A stretch of 20,485 nt of DNA from DAOMOD01 sp035444205 (GTDB taxonomy: Bacteria; Pseudomonadota; Gammaproteobacteria; Xanthomonadales; BPKI01), in NCBI GenBank assembly GCA_035444205.1, contig DAOMOD010000061.1, forward strand, positions 1-20,485. The letters are read 5' to 3'. The notes beneath the pieces are model-generated. The model ran no database searches. It had not been told where the DNA came from and saw nothing but the letters and a program-made list of their open reading frames with translations. Each line of letters begins with the position of its first letter. The stretch's first letter is position 1. Positions 1 to 7,022 of the stretch are shown piece by piece. A program made the translations under genes and the position numbers.

Positions 1-938
1 TCCTCGGGCTTGCGTATTTCGCCGAGATCCCGGCCACCATCGTCAACGTGCAGCGTGGCGGGCCGTCCACCGGCATGCCCACGCGCACCCAGCAGTCCGA
101 CCTTCTGTCCTGCGCCTACGCCTCGCATGGCGACACCAAGCACATCCTGCTGCTGCCCGAGGATCCGCACGAGTGCTTCGAGTTCGCCGCGGCCGCACTG
201 GATCTTGCCGACCGCCTGCAGACCCTGGTGTTCCTGATGACCGACCTCGACATCGGCATGAATCAGCGCCTGTGCCGCCCCTTCCAATGGGACGAGGCGC
301 GCCGCTACGACCGCGGCAAGGTGATGAGCGCCGAGGAGCTGGAGGCGGGCCGCGAGTTCGGCCGCTATCTCGACGTGGACGGCGACGGCATTCCCTGGCG
401 CACCTGGCCGGGCACGCATCCCACGCGCGGCAGCTTCTTCACCCGCGGCACCACGCGCGACCCCTACGCGCGCTACTCGGAAAAGGGCCCGGACTACGTC
501 TACAACATGGAGCGCCTGCTCCGGAAGTTCGATTCGGCCAAGGCGCTGGTGCCGCAGCCGGTGCTGCATGAGGCGAAGCACAATACGCCCTTCGGCGCCA
601 TCTTCTTCGGCTCCACCAGCCCGGCGATGGCCGAGGCGGTGGAGGCGCTGGAAGGCGAGGGCATCCACCTCGACACCCTGCGCGTGCGCGCCTTTCCGTT
701 CCCGGATTCGGTGGCCGAATTCATTGCCGCGCACGAGCAGGTGTTCGTGGTCGAGCAGAACCGCGATGCCCAGCTGCGCAGTCTGATCGTCAACGAATTC
801 GGTATCGATCCTGCACGCCTGCAGGCGGTGCTGCACTACGACGGCACTCCGATCACCGCGCGCTTCATCGCCCGCGAAATCGCCCAGCGCGCACGCGCTC
901 TGAGACCCGACAGCATCGGCAAGGAGCGCGTCGCATGA
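1..938 (+). CDS. korA: 2-oxoacid:ferredoxin oxidoreductase subunit alpha (KorA), 3' part
   Basis: This is the C-terminal part of the alpha subunit of a 2-oxoacid:ferredoxin oxidoreductase, most likely 2-oxoglutarate:ferredoxin oxidoreductase. The enzyme oxidatively decarboxylates a 2-oxoacid to an acyl-CoA and passes electrons to ferredoxin. The reading frame is already open at base 3 and reads LGLAYFAEIPATIVNVQRGG, then PSTGMPTRTQQSDLL, a hallmark of the KorA pyrimidine-binding domain. An internal GTG at 48 is not the start. The remaining roughly 300 residues cover the rest of that domain and the C-terminal domain that packs against KorB. In many bacteria KorA is a gamma-alpha fusion of about 600 residues, so about half is probably missing upstream. 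korB follows after a 103-bp gap. The substrate (2-oxoglutarate versus another 2-oxoacid) is inferred from overall resemblance. Confidence 0.93.
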   Translation, partial: LGLAYFAEIPATIVNVQRGGPSTGMPTRTQQSDLLSCAYASHGDTKHILLLPEDPHECFEFAAAALDLADRLQTLVFLMTDLDIGMNQRLCRPFQWDEARRYDRGKVMSAEELEAGREFGRYLDVDGDGIPWRTWPGTHPTRGSFFTRGTTRDPYARYSEKGPDYVYNMERLLRKFDSAKALVPQPVLHEAKHNTPFGAIFFGSTSPAMAEAVEALEGEGIHLDTLRVRAFPFPDSVAEFIAAHEQVFVVEQNRDAQLRSLIVNEFGIDPARLQAVLHYDGTPITARFIAREIAQRARALRPDSIGKERVA

Positions 939-949
939 GCATTTTTCCT

Positions 950-972
950 GTAGGAGCGCACCCGTGCGCGAC
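950..972. repeat. REP-like palindrome (GTAGGAGC family) between korA and korB
   Basis: GTAGGAGC is followed by the hairpin GCGCA-cccg-TGCGC and then GACC. It has the same head-plus-hairpin design as copies near 2153, 5620 and the window end. It lies 12 bases after the korA stop and occupies part of the 103-bp korA-korB gap. Repeats of this design are common between genes in Xanthomonadales. Confidence 0.7.
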
Positions 973-1041
973 CGCACCACCACGCTCCGCCTCTGTGGCG
1001 ACTGATGCCCCAACGGCCCGCATACCCGCAACCCCGAGCCC

Positions 1042-2097
1042 ATGACCTACATCACCAAACCCGCCCTGCACCACCCCACGCTGCCGCAGAACAAGCTCTG
1101 CTACACGCGACGAGATTACGAGGGCAAGATCTCCACCCTGTGCGCCGGCTGCGGCCACGACTCGATTTCGGCGGCCATCATCCAGGCCTGCTGGGAGCTC
1201 AGCATCGAGCCACACCGCGTCGCCAAGCTGTCGGGCATCGGCTGCAGCTCCAAGACCCCGGACTACTTCCTCGGCCAGTCGCACGGCTTCAACACCGTGC
1301 ACGGGCGCATGCCTTCGGTGCTGACCGGCGCCAACCTCGCCAATCGCGAGCTGCTCTACCTCGGCGTCTCCGGCGACGGCGACTCCGCCTCCATCGGCCT
1401 CGGCCAGTTCGCCCACGCCATGCGCCGCGGCATCAACATGATCTACATCGTCGAGAACAACGGCGTGTACGGCCTGACCAAGGGCCAGTTCTCGGCTACC
1501 GCCGACCAGGGCTCGACCTCCAAGCGCGGGGTGGTGAACTCGGATGCGCCGATCGACATGATCGGTCTCGCCCTGCAGCTCGGCGCCAGTTTCGTGGCGC
1601 GCAGCTTCTCCGGCGACAAGAAGCAGCTGGTGCCGCTGATCAAGGCCGCCATCGCCCACCAGGGGGCGGCCTTCCTCGACGTCATCAGCCCCTGCGTGGC
1701 CTTCAACAACCACGCCGGCAGCACCAAGAGCTATGACTACGTGCGCGAGCACAACGACGCGGTGAACCGCCTCGACGTGATGCCGACGCGCGAGGCGATC
1801 GAGGTGGACTACGGCGCCGGCGAGGCCATCGACGTGCCGCAGCACGACGGCAGCGTACTGCGCCTGCGCAAGCTCGACCCCGACTACGACCCACGCGACC
1901 GCATCGCCGCCATGAACTACGTGCAGCAGCACCAGGCCCGTGGCGAGGTGGTCACCGGGCTGCTCTACATCGACCCCGAGGCCGACGAACTGCACCACCA
2001 CATGAAAACCGTGGAGGCACCGCTCAACCGCCTCGGCGAGGCCGAGCTCTGTCCCGGCGTCGAGACCTTGGCGAAGATCAACGCGTCGTTGCGGTAG
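1042..2097 (+). CDS. korB: 2-oxoacid:ferredoxin oxidoreductase subunit beta (KorB)
   Basis: This is the thiamine-diphosphate and iron-sulfur subunit of the 2-oxoacid:ferredoxin oxidoreductase, 351 residues. It carries LCAGCGHD (Cys34 and Cys37), GIGCSSK (Cys68) and SPCVAFN (Cys218), the four cysteines expected to hold one [4Fe-4S] cluster. The ThDP/Mg motif begins at GDGD (residues 111-114) and continues to ENNGVYGLTKGQ (from residue 138). The length fits family KorB proteins, which end soon after the ThDP domain. The ATG at 1042 gives an N-terminus typical of the family, although its Shine-Dalgarno is weak. KorB should form a heterodimer or heterotetramer with the upstream KorA and act in the cytoplasm, linking the TCA cycle to reduced ferredoxin. 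The TAG stop lies inside a GTAGGAGCG repeat head, so a repeat sits exactly at the gene's end. Confidence 0.95.
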   Translation: MTYITKPALHHPTLPQNKLCYTRRDYEGKISTLCAGCGHDSISAAIIQACWELSIEPHRVAKLSGIGCSSKTPDYFLGQSHGFNTVHGRMPSVLTGANLANRELLYLGVSGDGDSASIGLGQFAHAMRRGINMIYIVENNGVYGLTKGQFSATADQGSTSKRGVVNSDAPIDMIGLALQLGASFVARSFSGDKKQLVPLIKAAIAHQGAAFLDVISPCVAFNNHAGSTKSYDYVREHNDAVNRLDVMPTREAIEVDYGAGEAIDVPQHDGSVLRLRKLDPDYDPRDRIAAMNYVQQHQARGEVVTGLLYIDPEADELHHHMKTVEAPLNRLGEAELCPGVETLAKINASLR

Positions 2098-2110
2098 GAG
2101 CGCGGAGTGG

Positions 2111-2145
2111 GGAGCAGGGAGCAGGGAGCAGGGAGCAGGGAGCGG
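2111..2145. repeat. Tandem repeat of heptamer GGAGCAG (five units)
   Basis: Four perfect GGAGCAG units and one GGAGCGG unit follow the korB stop directly. Similar G-rich heptamer arrays (GGGAGCA phase) occur between genes in Lysobacter-type genomes. Long minus-strand reading frames through this array are low-complexity artefacts. Confidence 0.85.
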
Positions 2146-2152
2146 GGGGCGA

Positions 2153-2223
2153 TGTAGGAGCGGCGAAAGCCGCGATTGGACTCTCCGGGTGGAACGCTGA
2201 TCGCGGCTTTCGCCACTCCTACA
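2153..2223. repeat. REP doublet in inverted orientation (GTAGGAGC family)
   Basis: The left arm at 2153-2176 begins TGTAGGAGCGGCGAAAGC. The right arm at 2200-2223 is its reverse complement with one mismatch in 24 positions. A 23-nt spacer separates them. Each arm also contains its own small hairpin (GGCGAAAGCC type). This head-to-head layout matches BIME-like doublets of REP elements. It lies downstream of korB and could act as a transcript 3' end or stability element. Confidence 0.8.
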
Positions 2224-2303
2224 GTTCAACGACATGATGGCGCACTGCACAACGGTGCTCGCGCTGCGCTGCGTCATAATCCGATGGTCATGATTTCGAC
2301 AAG

Positions 2304-2479
2304 CCCCCGTTTCTCACCACGCTCCGTAGCGAGGGCGTCGAGACGCCGTTGTGGCGCGCTGCGCGGAGGAAGAGCCGGCGATGGCGTAGTTGATACTACG
2401 ATGAGCCGGATCGACCGAGCTCAGCGCGCCACAGCGGATGGATCGGCGTCCGCAGTAGGAGGGTGGTGAGAAATGGGGG
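2304..2479. repeat. 176-nt centred imperfect palindrome upstream of WS/DGAT gene
   Basis: Three nested complementary segments share one centre near 2392. The outer arms 2304-2325 and 2458-2479 are complementary at 20 of 22 positions. The inner arms 2350-2361 and 2422-2433 are complementary at 12 of 12. The core 2385-2400 is itself the palindrome CGTAGT-tgat-ACTACG. The segments between them are less complementary. No protein is evident inside. The right outer arm ends in GGTGGTGAGAAATGGGGG, 7 bases before the ATG at 2487, so it contains the likely ribosome binding site. It could be a MITE-like repeat or a structured leader. Together with the heptamer array and the REP doublet it fills the 389-bp gap after korB. 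Confidence 0.7.
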
Positions 2480-2486
2480 CTACTAC

Positions 2487-3890
2487 ATGCCCGGCCTGCG
2501 TCCGCTGAGCGGGCTGGATGCCGCCTTCCTCTACCTGGAAGGCATGGGCACGCCGATGCACGTCGGCAGTCTGATGATCCTCGATCCGCCGAAGCGCTTC
2601 CGTGGTGATTTCCGCCAGCGGCTGTGCGAACACATTGCCGGACGCATTGGCCGCGCCAGCGCGCTGCGCCGCGGGCTCGCGGATGCGCCGCTCGGTCTTG
2701 GCCATCCGCTTTGGCAGGAACAGTCGGCGCTGGATCTCGATCGCCATGTGCTGACGCGGCGCCTGCGTGCGCCGGGTTCGCGCGCGGCGCTGCTGGGGCT
2801 TGCCGCACGCCTGCACGCCGAGCCGCTCGACCGCAGCCTGCCCTTGTGGCAACTGGTGCTGATCGAGGGGCTCGACGATGGACGTCTGGCGTTGCACGCC
2901 AAGATCCATCACGCGCTGCTCGACGGCGAAGGCGGCGTGGCGCTGGCGCGCGCGCTGCTCGATCTCGATCCGGCCGAAGTCGGGCACGGTGATACGAAAA
3001 TGCCGGGCGCGGGTGCGGAAACGATGGACGCACTGGACGCCGCACGCGAAGCGGCGCACGCCACCTACCAACAGTTTGGACGTCTCCTGCGGGGTATCCC
3101 GGGCGTCGCCAGACTGGCCGCTGCCAGCATCGGTGCGCCGCGTCGCACCATGGCCGGGATTCGCGAAAGCGTGCTGCTGGCGCCGCGTACTCCGTTCAAC
3201 GTGCAGGTCGGCAAGGACCGCGCCTTCGCCGTCGCCGACCTCGACCTGTCGCGGGTCAAGGCGGTCGCCGCGGCTTTCTGTGCGAGTCTCAACGATATCG
3301 TGATGGTCCTGTGCAGCCTCGCCCTGCGCAACGAGCTGGTGCGCCGCAAGGCGCTGCCGTCGAAACCGCTGGTGGCCGGCATGCCGGTGTCGCTGCGCGG
3401 GAAGGGCGACGGCGAGTCCAACAACCAGGTGTCGATGGTGCAGTGCGAACTGCCGACCGATGTGTCCGATCCGGCCACCATGGTGCGCAGGGTGCATGCG
3501 GCGACGGCCCGGATCAAGGCACGCGTGCACGCGTTCCGCAGCCTGATCCCCACCGATTTTCCCGGACTCGCTGCGCCCTTGTGGGCCACCGGGCTCAGCC
3601 GTCTGTGGGCGCGCGGGCGCATCTCCGAACGGCTGCCGCCGCTGGCCAACCTGGTGATCTCCAACGTGCCGGGTCCACCGGTGCCCCTGTATCTCGCCGG
3701 CGCGCGTGTGCGTGAGTACTACCCGATGTCCATCGTCACCCATGGCCTTGCGCTCAACATCACCGTGCAAAGCTATGCAGGACGCCTGCAGTTCGGCGTG
3801 CTGTCGTGCAAGGATGCGCTGCCTCGTCCGCAGAGACTGGCCGATGGTCTGATGCACGCTCTCGATGTTCTGGAGGACAATCCGCCCTGA
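2487..3890 (+). CDS. Wax ester synthase / diacylglycerol acyltransferase (WS/DGAT family)
   Basis: This enzyme joins acyl-CoA to a fatty alcohol or diacylglycerol, making wax esters or triacylglycerol at the inner face of the membrane or on lipid droplets. The protein is 467 residues, the usual length. The acyltransferase motif HHxxxDG is present as HHALLDG at residues 141-147, with His142 the expected catalytic base. Other family signatures are SGLDAAFLYLE near the N-terminus, SLNDIVM with Asn269, and NVPGP at 393-397. I chose the ATG at 2487, which gives the family's N-terminus MPGLRPLSGLDA. An upstream in-frame GTG at 2463 would add eight unsupported residues. The stop overlaps the start of the next gene (TGATG), which implies translational coupling to the hydrolase. 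Which product dominates cannot be told from sequence. Confidence 0.92.
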   Translation: MPGLRPLSGLDAAFLYLEGMGTPMHVGSLMILDPPKRFRGDFRQRLCEHIAGRIGRASALRRGLADAPLGLGHPLWQEQSALDLDRHVLTRRLRAPGSRAALLGLAARLHAEPLDRSLPLWQLVLIEGLDDGRLALHAKIHHALLDGEGGVALARALLDLDPAEVGHGDTKMPGAGAETMDALDAAREAAHATYQQFGRLLRGIPGVARLAAASIGAPRRTMAGIRESVLLAPRTPFNVQVGKDRAFAVADLDLSRVKAVAAAFCASLNDIVMVLCSLALRNELVRRKALPSKPLVAGMPVSLRGKGDGESNNQVSMVQCELPTDVSDPATMVRRVHAATARIKARVHAFRSLIPTDFPGLAAPLWATGLSRLWARGRISERLPPLANLVISNVPGPPVPLYLAGARVREYYPMSIVTHGLALNITVQSYAGRLQFGVLSCKDALPRPQRLADGLMHALDVLEDNPP

Positions 3891-4681
3891 TGAACGACGA
3901 CCGACCCATGCGTGCACCGTCCCCGCTGCTGATGGCGCTGGAAGGCCGCGCTGTCATTGAGTGGGCCTCGCTGGCCCTGGCCTGGCCATGGCTGGGGCGC
4001 GCGCCGGAAGGCGATGGTCATCCGGTGCTGGTGCTGCCCGGCCTGATCGCCAACGACACCAGCACCTGGCCGTTGCGGCGCTTCCTCAAGCGCCAGGGCT
4101 ACGTGGCGTATCCGTGGGAGGAGGGCTTCAATCTCGGCCCGCGCGGCAGGCTGGTGGAGCGCCTGCAGTCGCGGCTGAAAGAGATCGAACGCCGCCACAA
4201 GCGCAAGGCCAGCCTGATCGGCTGGTCGCTGGGCGGCGCCATGGCGCGGGCACTGGCGGTGAAGCTTCCCGAGCGTGTGCGCAGTGTCATCACCCTGGGC
4301 TCGCCGCTGCAGGGTCATGCGCGCGGCACCAACGCCTGGCGCGTGTTTCAGTTGGTCAGCGGCTGGAAAGCGGACGACCCGCGCCTGGCCGAATGGATGG
4401 CCGAGCATCCGCCGGTGCCGATGACCTCGTTCATGAGCAAGACCGACGGCGTGGTCAACTGGCGCATGAGCCTCGCGCCCGAGCATCCGCTGGCCGAGAA
4501 CATCGAGGTCAGCGCCACGCACCTCGGCATGGGCGCCAATCCCGCCGTGCTGTGGGCCATCGCCGATCGCCTGGCGCAACCCGAAGGCCAATGGCGTCCG
4601 CTGGACCGCAGCGATCCCTTGCGTGCGCTGCTGTTCCGCGATCCCCTGCAACCGCGGCTGGCCGACTTCATCGCGCCCTGA
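3890..4681 (+). CDS. Alpha/beta hydrolase, lipase-like, coupled to WS/DGAT
   Basis: This alpha/beta-fold hydrolase has 263 residues and is probably cytoplasmic, since no signal peptide is seen. The fold starts at VLVLPGLIAND, the oxyanion region. The nucleophile elbow is GWSLGG with Ser113. Asp186 in SKTDGVVNW and His211 in SATHLGMG complete a plausible triad. The ATG at 3890 overlaps the TGA of the WS/DGAT gene, and GGAGG about 12 bases upstream supports it. A GTG upstream would give a longer N-terminus lying entirely inside the previous gene and is rejected. The overlap with an acyltransferase suggests a role in neutral-lipid turnover, for example an esterase or lipase. The substrate is not known from sequence. 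Confidence 0.85.
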   Translation: MNDDRPMRAPSPLLMALEGRAVIEWASLALAWPWLGRAPEGDGHPVLVLPGLIANDTSTWPLRRFLKRQGYVAYPWEEGFNLGPRGRLVERLQSRLKEIERRHKRKASLIGWSLGGAMARALAVKLPERVRSVITLGSPLQGHARGTNAWRVFQLVSGWKADDPRLAEWMAEHPPVPMTSFMSKTDGVVNWRMSLAPEHPLAENIEVSATHLGMGANPAVLWAIADRLAQPEGQWRPLDRSDPLRALLFRDPLQPRLADFIAP

Positions 4682-4682
4682 G

Positions 4683-5582
4683 ATGAGGGTCGAGCTGCCC
4701 ACGCGCAGCCTGCATATCGAGGCCGAGGTGCACGGCGATGCCGCGGCGCCGACCGTGATCATGGTGATGGGTCTCGGCCTGCAGTTGCTGGCCTGGCCTG
4801 ACGAACTGCTCGGCGCGCTGCGCGACAAGGGTTATCGCGTGGTGGTATTCGACAATCGCGACTGCGGGCTCTCCGGGGCGAGACTGACCGAGGGACACAG
4901 CACGCCTCAACACGCCATTCTGGCGCACCTGCTCAGGCGTCCGTTCGTGCCCGCGTATCGCCTGGGCGACATGGCCGAGGATACCCTGGCGCTGGCCGAT
5001 GCCCTGCAGATCGGGCGCTTCCACCTGGTGGGCGTCAGTCTTGGCGGCATGATCGCCCAGACGCTGGCGGCGCGTGCGCCCGAGCGTGTGCTGAACCTTG
5101 CATCCCTGATGTCGAGCGCGGGTCCGGATACCGCGCCCTGGCCGAACGCGCGGGTGCTGTGGCGCATGCTGCGCAGGCCGCCCGTCCGCGCCGGCCACGG
5201 GGCGCGGGTCGAACACATGGTGCGCCTGCTCGGCATGCTCGGCCGCCTGCGTGATGCCGAGGAAATCGGGATGCTGCGACGCCGTGTCGATGCGGCGATC
5301 CGCCGTGCCTACCGCCCGGGGGGCGTTGCGAGGCAACTGATGGCGGTGCTCGCCGACCGCGATCGCAGTGCGGAAGTGGCGCGTATCGCTTGCCCGACCC
5401 TGATCCTGCATGGCCGCGACGATCCGCTGGTGAAACTGCCGGCGGCCCATCATCTCAAGCGAATGGTGCCCCATGCGCGCCTGCATGTGGTCGAACGCCT
5501 GGGGCATTACCTGCCGCAGCGCGCGCTTCCGGAGATCGGCAGTGTCCTGATCGAACACCTGCGTGGTGCCGAGTTGCGGTGA
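4683..5582 (+). CDS. Alpha/beta hydrolase, second of the WS/DGAT cluster
   Basis: This second alpha/beta hydrolase has 299 residues. It carries MGLGLQLLAWPDELL, then VVFDNRDCGLS, the strand 4 region common in this hydrolase subfamily. The nucleophile is GVSLGG (Ser119), the acid is the second Asp of HGRDDPLV (Asp247) and the base is GHY (His275). The ATG at 4683 lies one base past the previous stop, so it is almost certainly cotranscribed. An earlier ATG at 4623 lies inside the preceding gene and is rejected. It differs clearly from the first hydrolase in motif context, so the pair is not a recent tandem duplication. I infer hydrolysis of an acylglycerol or ester related to WS/DGAT products. 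Members of this type are often annotated only as alpha/beta hydrolase. Confidence 0.85.
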   Translation: MRVELPTRSLHIEAEVHGDAAAPTVIMVMGLGLQLLAWPDELLGALRDKGYRVVVFDNRDCGLSGARLTEGHSTPQHAILAHLLRRPFVPAYRLGDMAEDTLALADALQIGRFHLVGVSLGGMIAQTLAARAPERVLNLASLMSSAGPDTAPWPNARVLWRMLRRPPVRAGHGARVEHMVRLLGMLGRLRDAEEIGMLRRRVDAAIRRAYRPGGVARQLMAVLADRDRSAEVARIACPTLILHGRDDPLVKLPAAHHLKRMVPHARLHVVERLGHYLPQRALPEIGSVLIEHLRGAELR

Positions 5583-5586
5583 AGCG

Positions 5587-5614
5587 GAGCGCAGCAAGCT
5601 ACGCGCTACAAGCG
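5587..5614. repeat. Dispersed repeat copy GAGCGCAGCAAGCTACG (first)
   Basis: This 28-nt segment recurs with small changes at 5772-5799 and more distantly within 12424-12495. It begins four bases after the stop of the second hydrolase. Like the other elements of 5583-5899 it appears to be an extragenic repeat, and no protein is supported in that 317-bp gap. Confidence 0.6.
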
Positions 5615-5619
5615 CCCCC

Positions 5620-5694
5620 TGTAGGAGCCCACTGGTGGGCGACCAGCGCTGCGCTCCGCAAGACCGCTTGATCGCGGCTATCGCCGCTCCTACA
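5620..5694. repeat. REP doublet in inverted orientation (GTAGGAGC family)
   Basis: The left element at 5620-5644 is TGTAGGAG followed by the hairpin GCCCA-ctgg-TGGGC and GACC. The right element at 5670-5694 is inverted and ends GCCGCTCCTACA. The two have different hairpin stems, so they are related family members and not a recent duplicate. Confidence 0.75.
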
Positions 5695-5709
5695 ACAGCA
5701 GGCGGGCCC

Positions 5710-5747
5710 CGCTTTTCGTCGTGCCGAGCCTGCTCGGCACCGTCCCC
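5710..5747. repeat. GTAGTGCCGAGC-type palindromic repeat, copy 1
   Basis: It contains GTGCCGAGC-CT-GCTCGGCAC at 5721-5740, a perfect 9-bp inverted repeat. The 38-nt context matches 5812-5849 at 36 positions. The GTAGTGCCGAGC form resembles SMAG-type REPs known from Stenotrophomonas. Confidence 0.7.
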
Positions 5748-5771
5748 TTGCACGCAGACGGTGCCGCCCAT

Positions 5772-5799
5772 GAGCGCAGCAAGCTACGCTCTACAAAGG
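5772..5799. repeat. Dispersed repeat copy GAGCGCAGCAAGCTACG (second)
   Basis: Near-identical to 5587-5614, it lies between the two copies of the GTAGTGCCGAGC-type repeat. Together they make an alternating array, with the pattern GAGCGCAGC unit, REP pair, palindrome, GAGCGCAGC unit, palindrome. Confidence 0.6.
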
Positions 5800-5811
5800 C
5801 CCGTACGCTAC

Positions 5812-5849
5812 CGCTTTTCGTAGTGCCGAGCCTGCTCGGCACAGTCCCC
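5812..5849. repeat. GTAGTGCCGAGC-type palindromic repeat, copy 2
   Basis: Direct-repeat partner of 5710-5747 with two differences. The perfect inverted repeat GTGCCGAGC / GCTCGGCAC lies at 5823-5842. It ends about 50 bases before the start of the four-cysteine gene. Confidence 0.7.
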
Positions 5850-5899
5850 CGGTCGAGATTCCGGGTTAGCATGCCGAACGCACCCAGCGGAGACCCGCC

Positions 5900-6061
5900 A
5901 TGACCGTCTGCCCCGTTGCCCTTGCCGTCGGCTGCCGGCGCTGCCCGATATTTTCCGTATGCCCGGCCAAGGGCGTCATCGGCGACTACAAGCCCGATGC
6001 GCCGACCGAATCCGATTCGGCCAAGCCCGCTACCGATGACAAGGGCAACCGTGGCCGATAG
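5900..6061 (+). CDS. Small four-cysteine protein, function unknown
   Basis: A 53-residue reading frame starts MTVCPVALAVGCRRCPIFSV and carries Cys4, Cys12, Cys15 and Cys21 in the spacing C-x7-C-x2-C-x5-C. IGDYKP follows, then a charged, probably disordered tail. CGGAGA about nine bases before the ATG is a reasonable ribosome binding site, and no earlier start is needed. Its 3' end overlaps the start of the MBL hydrolase by 26 bases in another frame, so the two are probably translated from one message. The cysteine layout suggests binding of zinc or an iron-sulfur cluster, but this is inference, and I cannot name a family. No signal peptide or membrane segment is evident. Codon use looks like that of its neighbours. 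Confidence 0.65.
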   Translation: MTVCPVALAVGCRRCPIFSVCPAKGVIGDYKPDAPTESDSAKPATDDKGNRGR

Positions 6062-6992
6062 CTCGTGGGTCGATGCTCACGGCATCGGCATCATCGACAC
6101 CGGCTTCCACCGACCGCGCTTCGACGCCAGCTACCTGCTGGTCGAAAAGGGCAGGGCGGCCTACGTCGACACCGGGATCAACGCTTCGCTGCCGCGCTTG
6201 CTGGGCGCGCTCGAGCAGCGCGGCCTGGAGCGCGATGCCGTCGACTGGGTGATTCTTACCCATGTGCATCTCGACCACGCCGGCGGCGCCGGTGCGCTGA
6301 TGCGCACGCTGCCCGATGCGAAGCTGGTCGTGCATCCGCGCGGTGCGCCGCACATGACCGATCCGTCGCGACTGGTGGCGGGGGCATCGGCAGTGTACGG
6401 CGCGGCGCATGTGCAGGAAACCTATGGCGAACTGCCTCCAGTACTGGCGGATCGGGTGGTCGAGGCCGGCGATGGGCACGTGGTCGATCTGGCCGGACGC
6501 GAGCTGCTGTGCCTCGATGCGCCCGGTCATGCCCGTCATCACATCGTCATCCGCGATGCGGCCAGCCGCTGCTTCTTCACCGGCGACACGTTCGGTCTGT
6601 CGTACCGTGAATTCGACACCGCGCGCGGCCCCTTCATCCTGCCGACCACCACGCCGGTGCAGTTCGACCCGGAGGCGCTCAAGACCTCGATCGCACGCAT
6701 GCTGGCGATGGACCCGCCGGGCATGTACCTGACCCATTTCGGGCGGGTCGAGGATGTGCCGCGCCTGGCCGAGGATCTGGAAAGCCAGATCGACGCCATG
6801 GTGGCGATCGGCCGCCGCCATGCGTCTGCGAACGACCGGCATGCGCGCATCACCGCCGATCTCGCCGATCTCTATCTCGAGCGCCTGCGTGCCCACGGCT
6901 GCGAACTTGCCGCCGCGACCATCCGCACGCTGCTCGACGTCGACATCGAGCTCAATGCGCAGGGTCTGGAGGTCTGGCTCGACCGGCGCTAA
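6036..6992 (+). CDS. Metallo-beta-lactamase-fold hydrolase
   Basis: This is an MBL-fold hydrolase of the glyoxalase II-like type, 318 residues. The metal site is complete: HVHLDH at residues 76-81 (His76, His78, Asp80, His81), His165 in PGHARHH, Asp184 in FTGDTFG and His234 in LTHFGR. This predicts a binuclear metal centre and hydrolysis of a thioester, ester or similar bond in the cytoplasm. I chose the ATG at 6036, which gives MTRATVADSSWVDAHGIGII. A GTG at 6051 is possible. The longer frame from 5916 has a low-complexity N-terminus that lies within the four-cysteine gene and is rejected. An SGNH hydrolase follows 30 bases downstream on the same strand. The substrate is unknown. Confidence 0.88.
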   Translation: MTRATVADSSWVDAHGIGIIDTGFHRPRFDASYLLVEKGRAAYVDTGINASLPRLLGALEQRGLERDAVDWVILTHVHLDHAGGAGALMRTLPDAKLVVHPRGAPHMTDPSRLVAGASAVYGAAHVQETYGELPPVLADRVVEAGDGHVVDLAGRELLCLDAPGHARHHIVIRDAASRCFFTGDTFGLSYREFDTARGPFILPTTTPVQFDPEALKTSIARMLAMDPPGMYLTHFGRVEDVPRLAEDLESQIDAMVAIGRRHASANDRHARITADLADLYLERLRAHGCELAAATIRTLLDVDIELNAQGLEVWLDRR

Positions 6993-7022
6993 GCTGAGCA
7001 CGGGCAACACGGAGGCAACGGC

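Noticed and set aside
865..2277. A 470-residue minus-strand frame over korB and the heptamer array
   Set aside because: It is antisense to well-supported korB and contains a low-complexity PAPCSLL repeat from the GGAGCAG array.
2421..3917. A 498-residue minus-strand frame antisense to the WS/DGAT gene
   Set aside because: No recognisable motif, and the plus-strand gene has HHALLDG and NVPGP.
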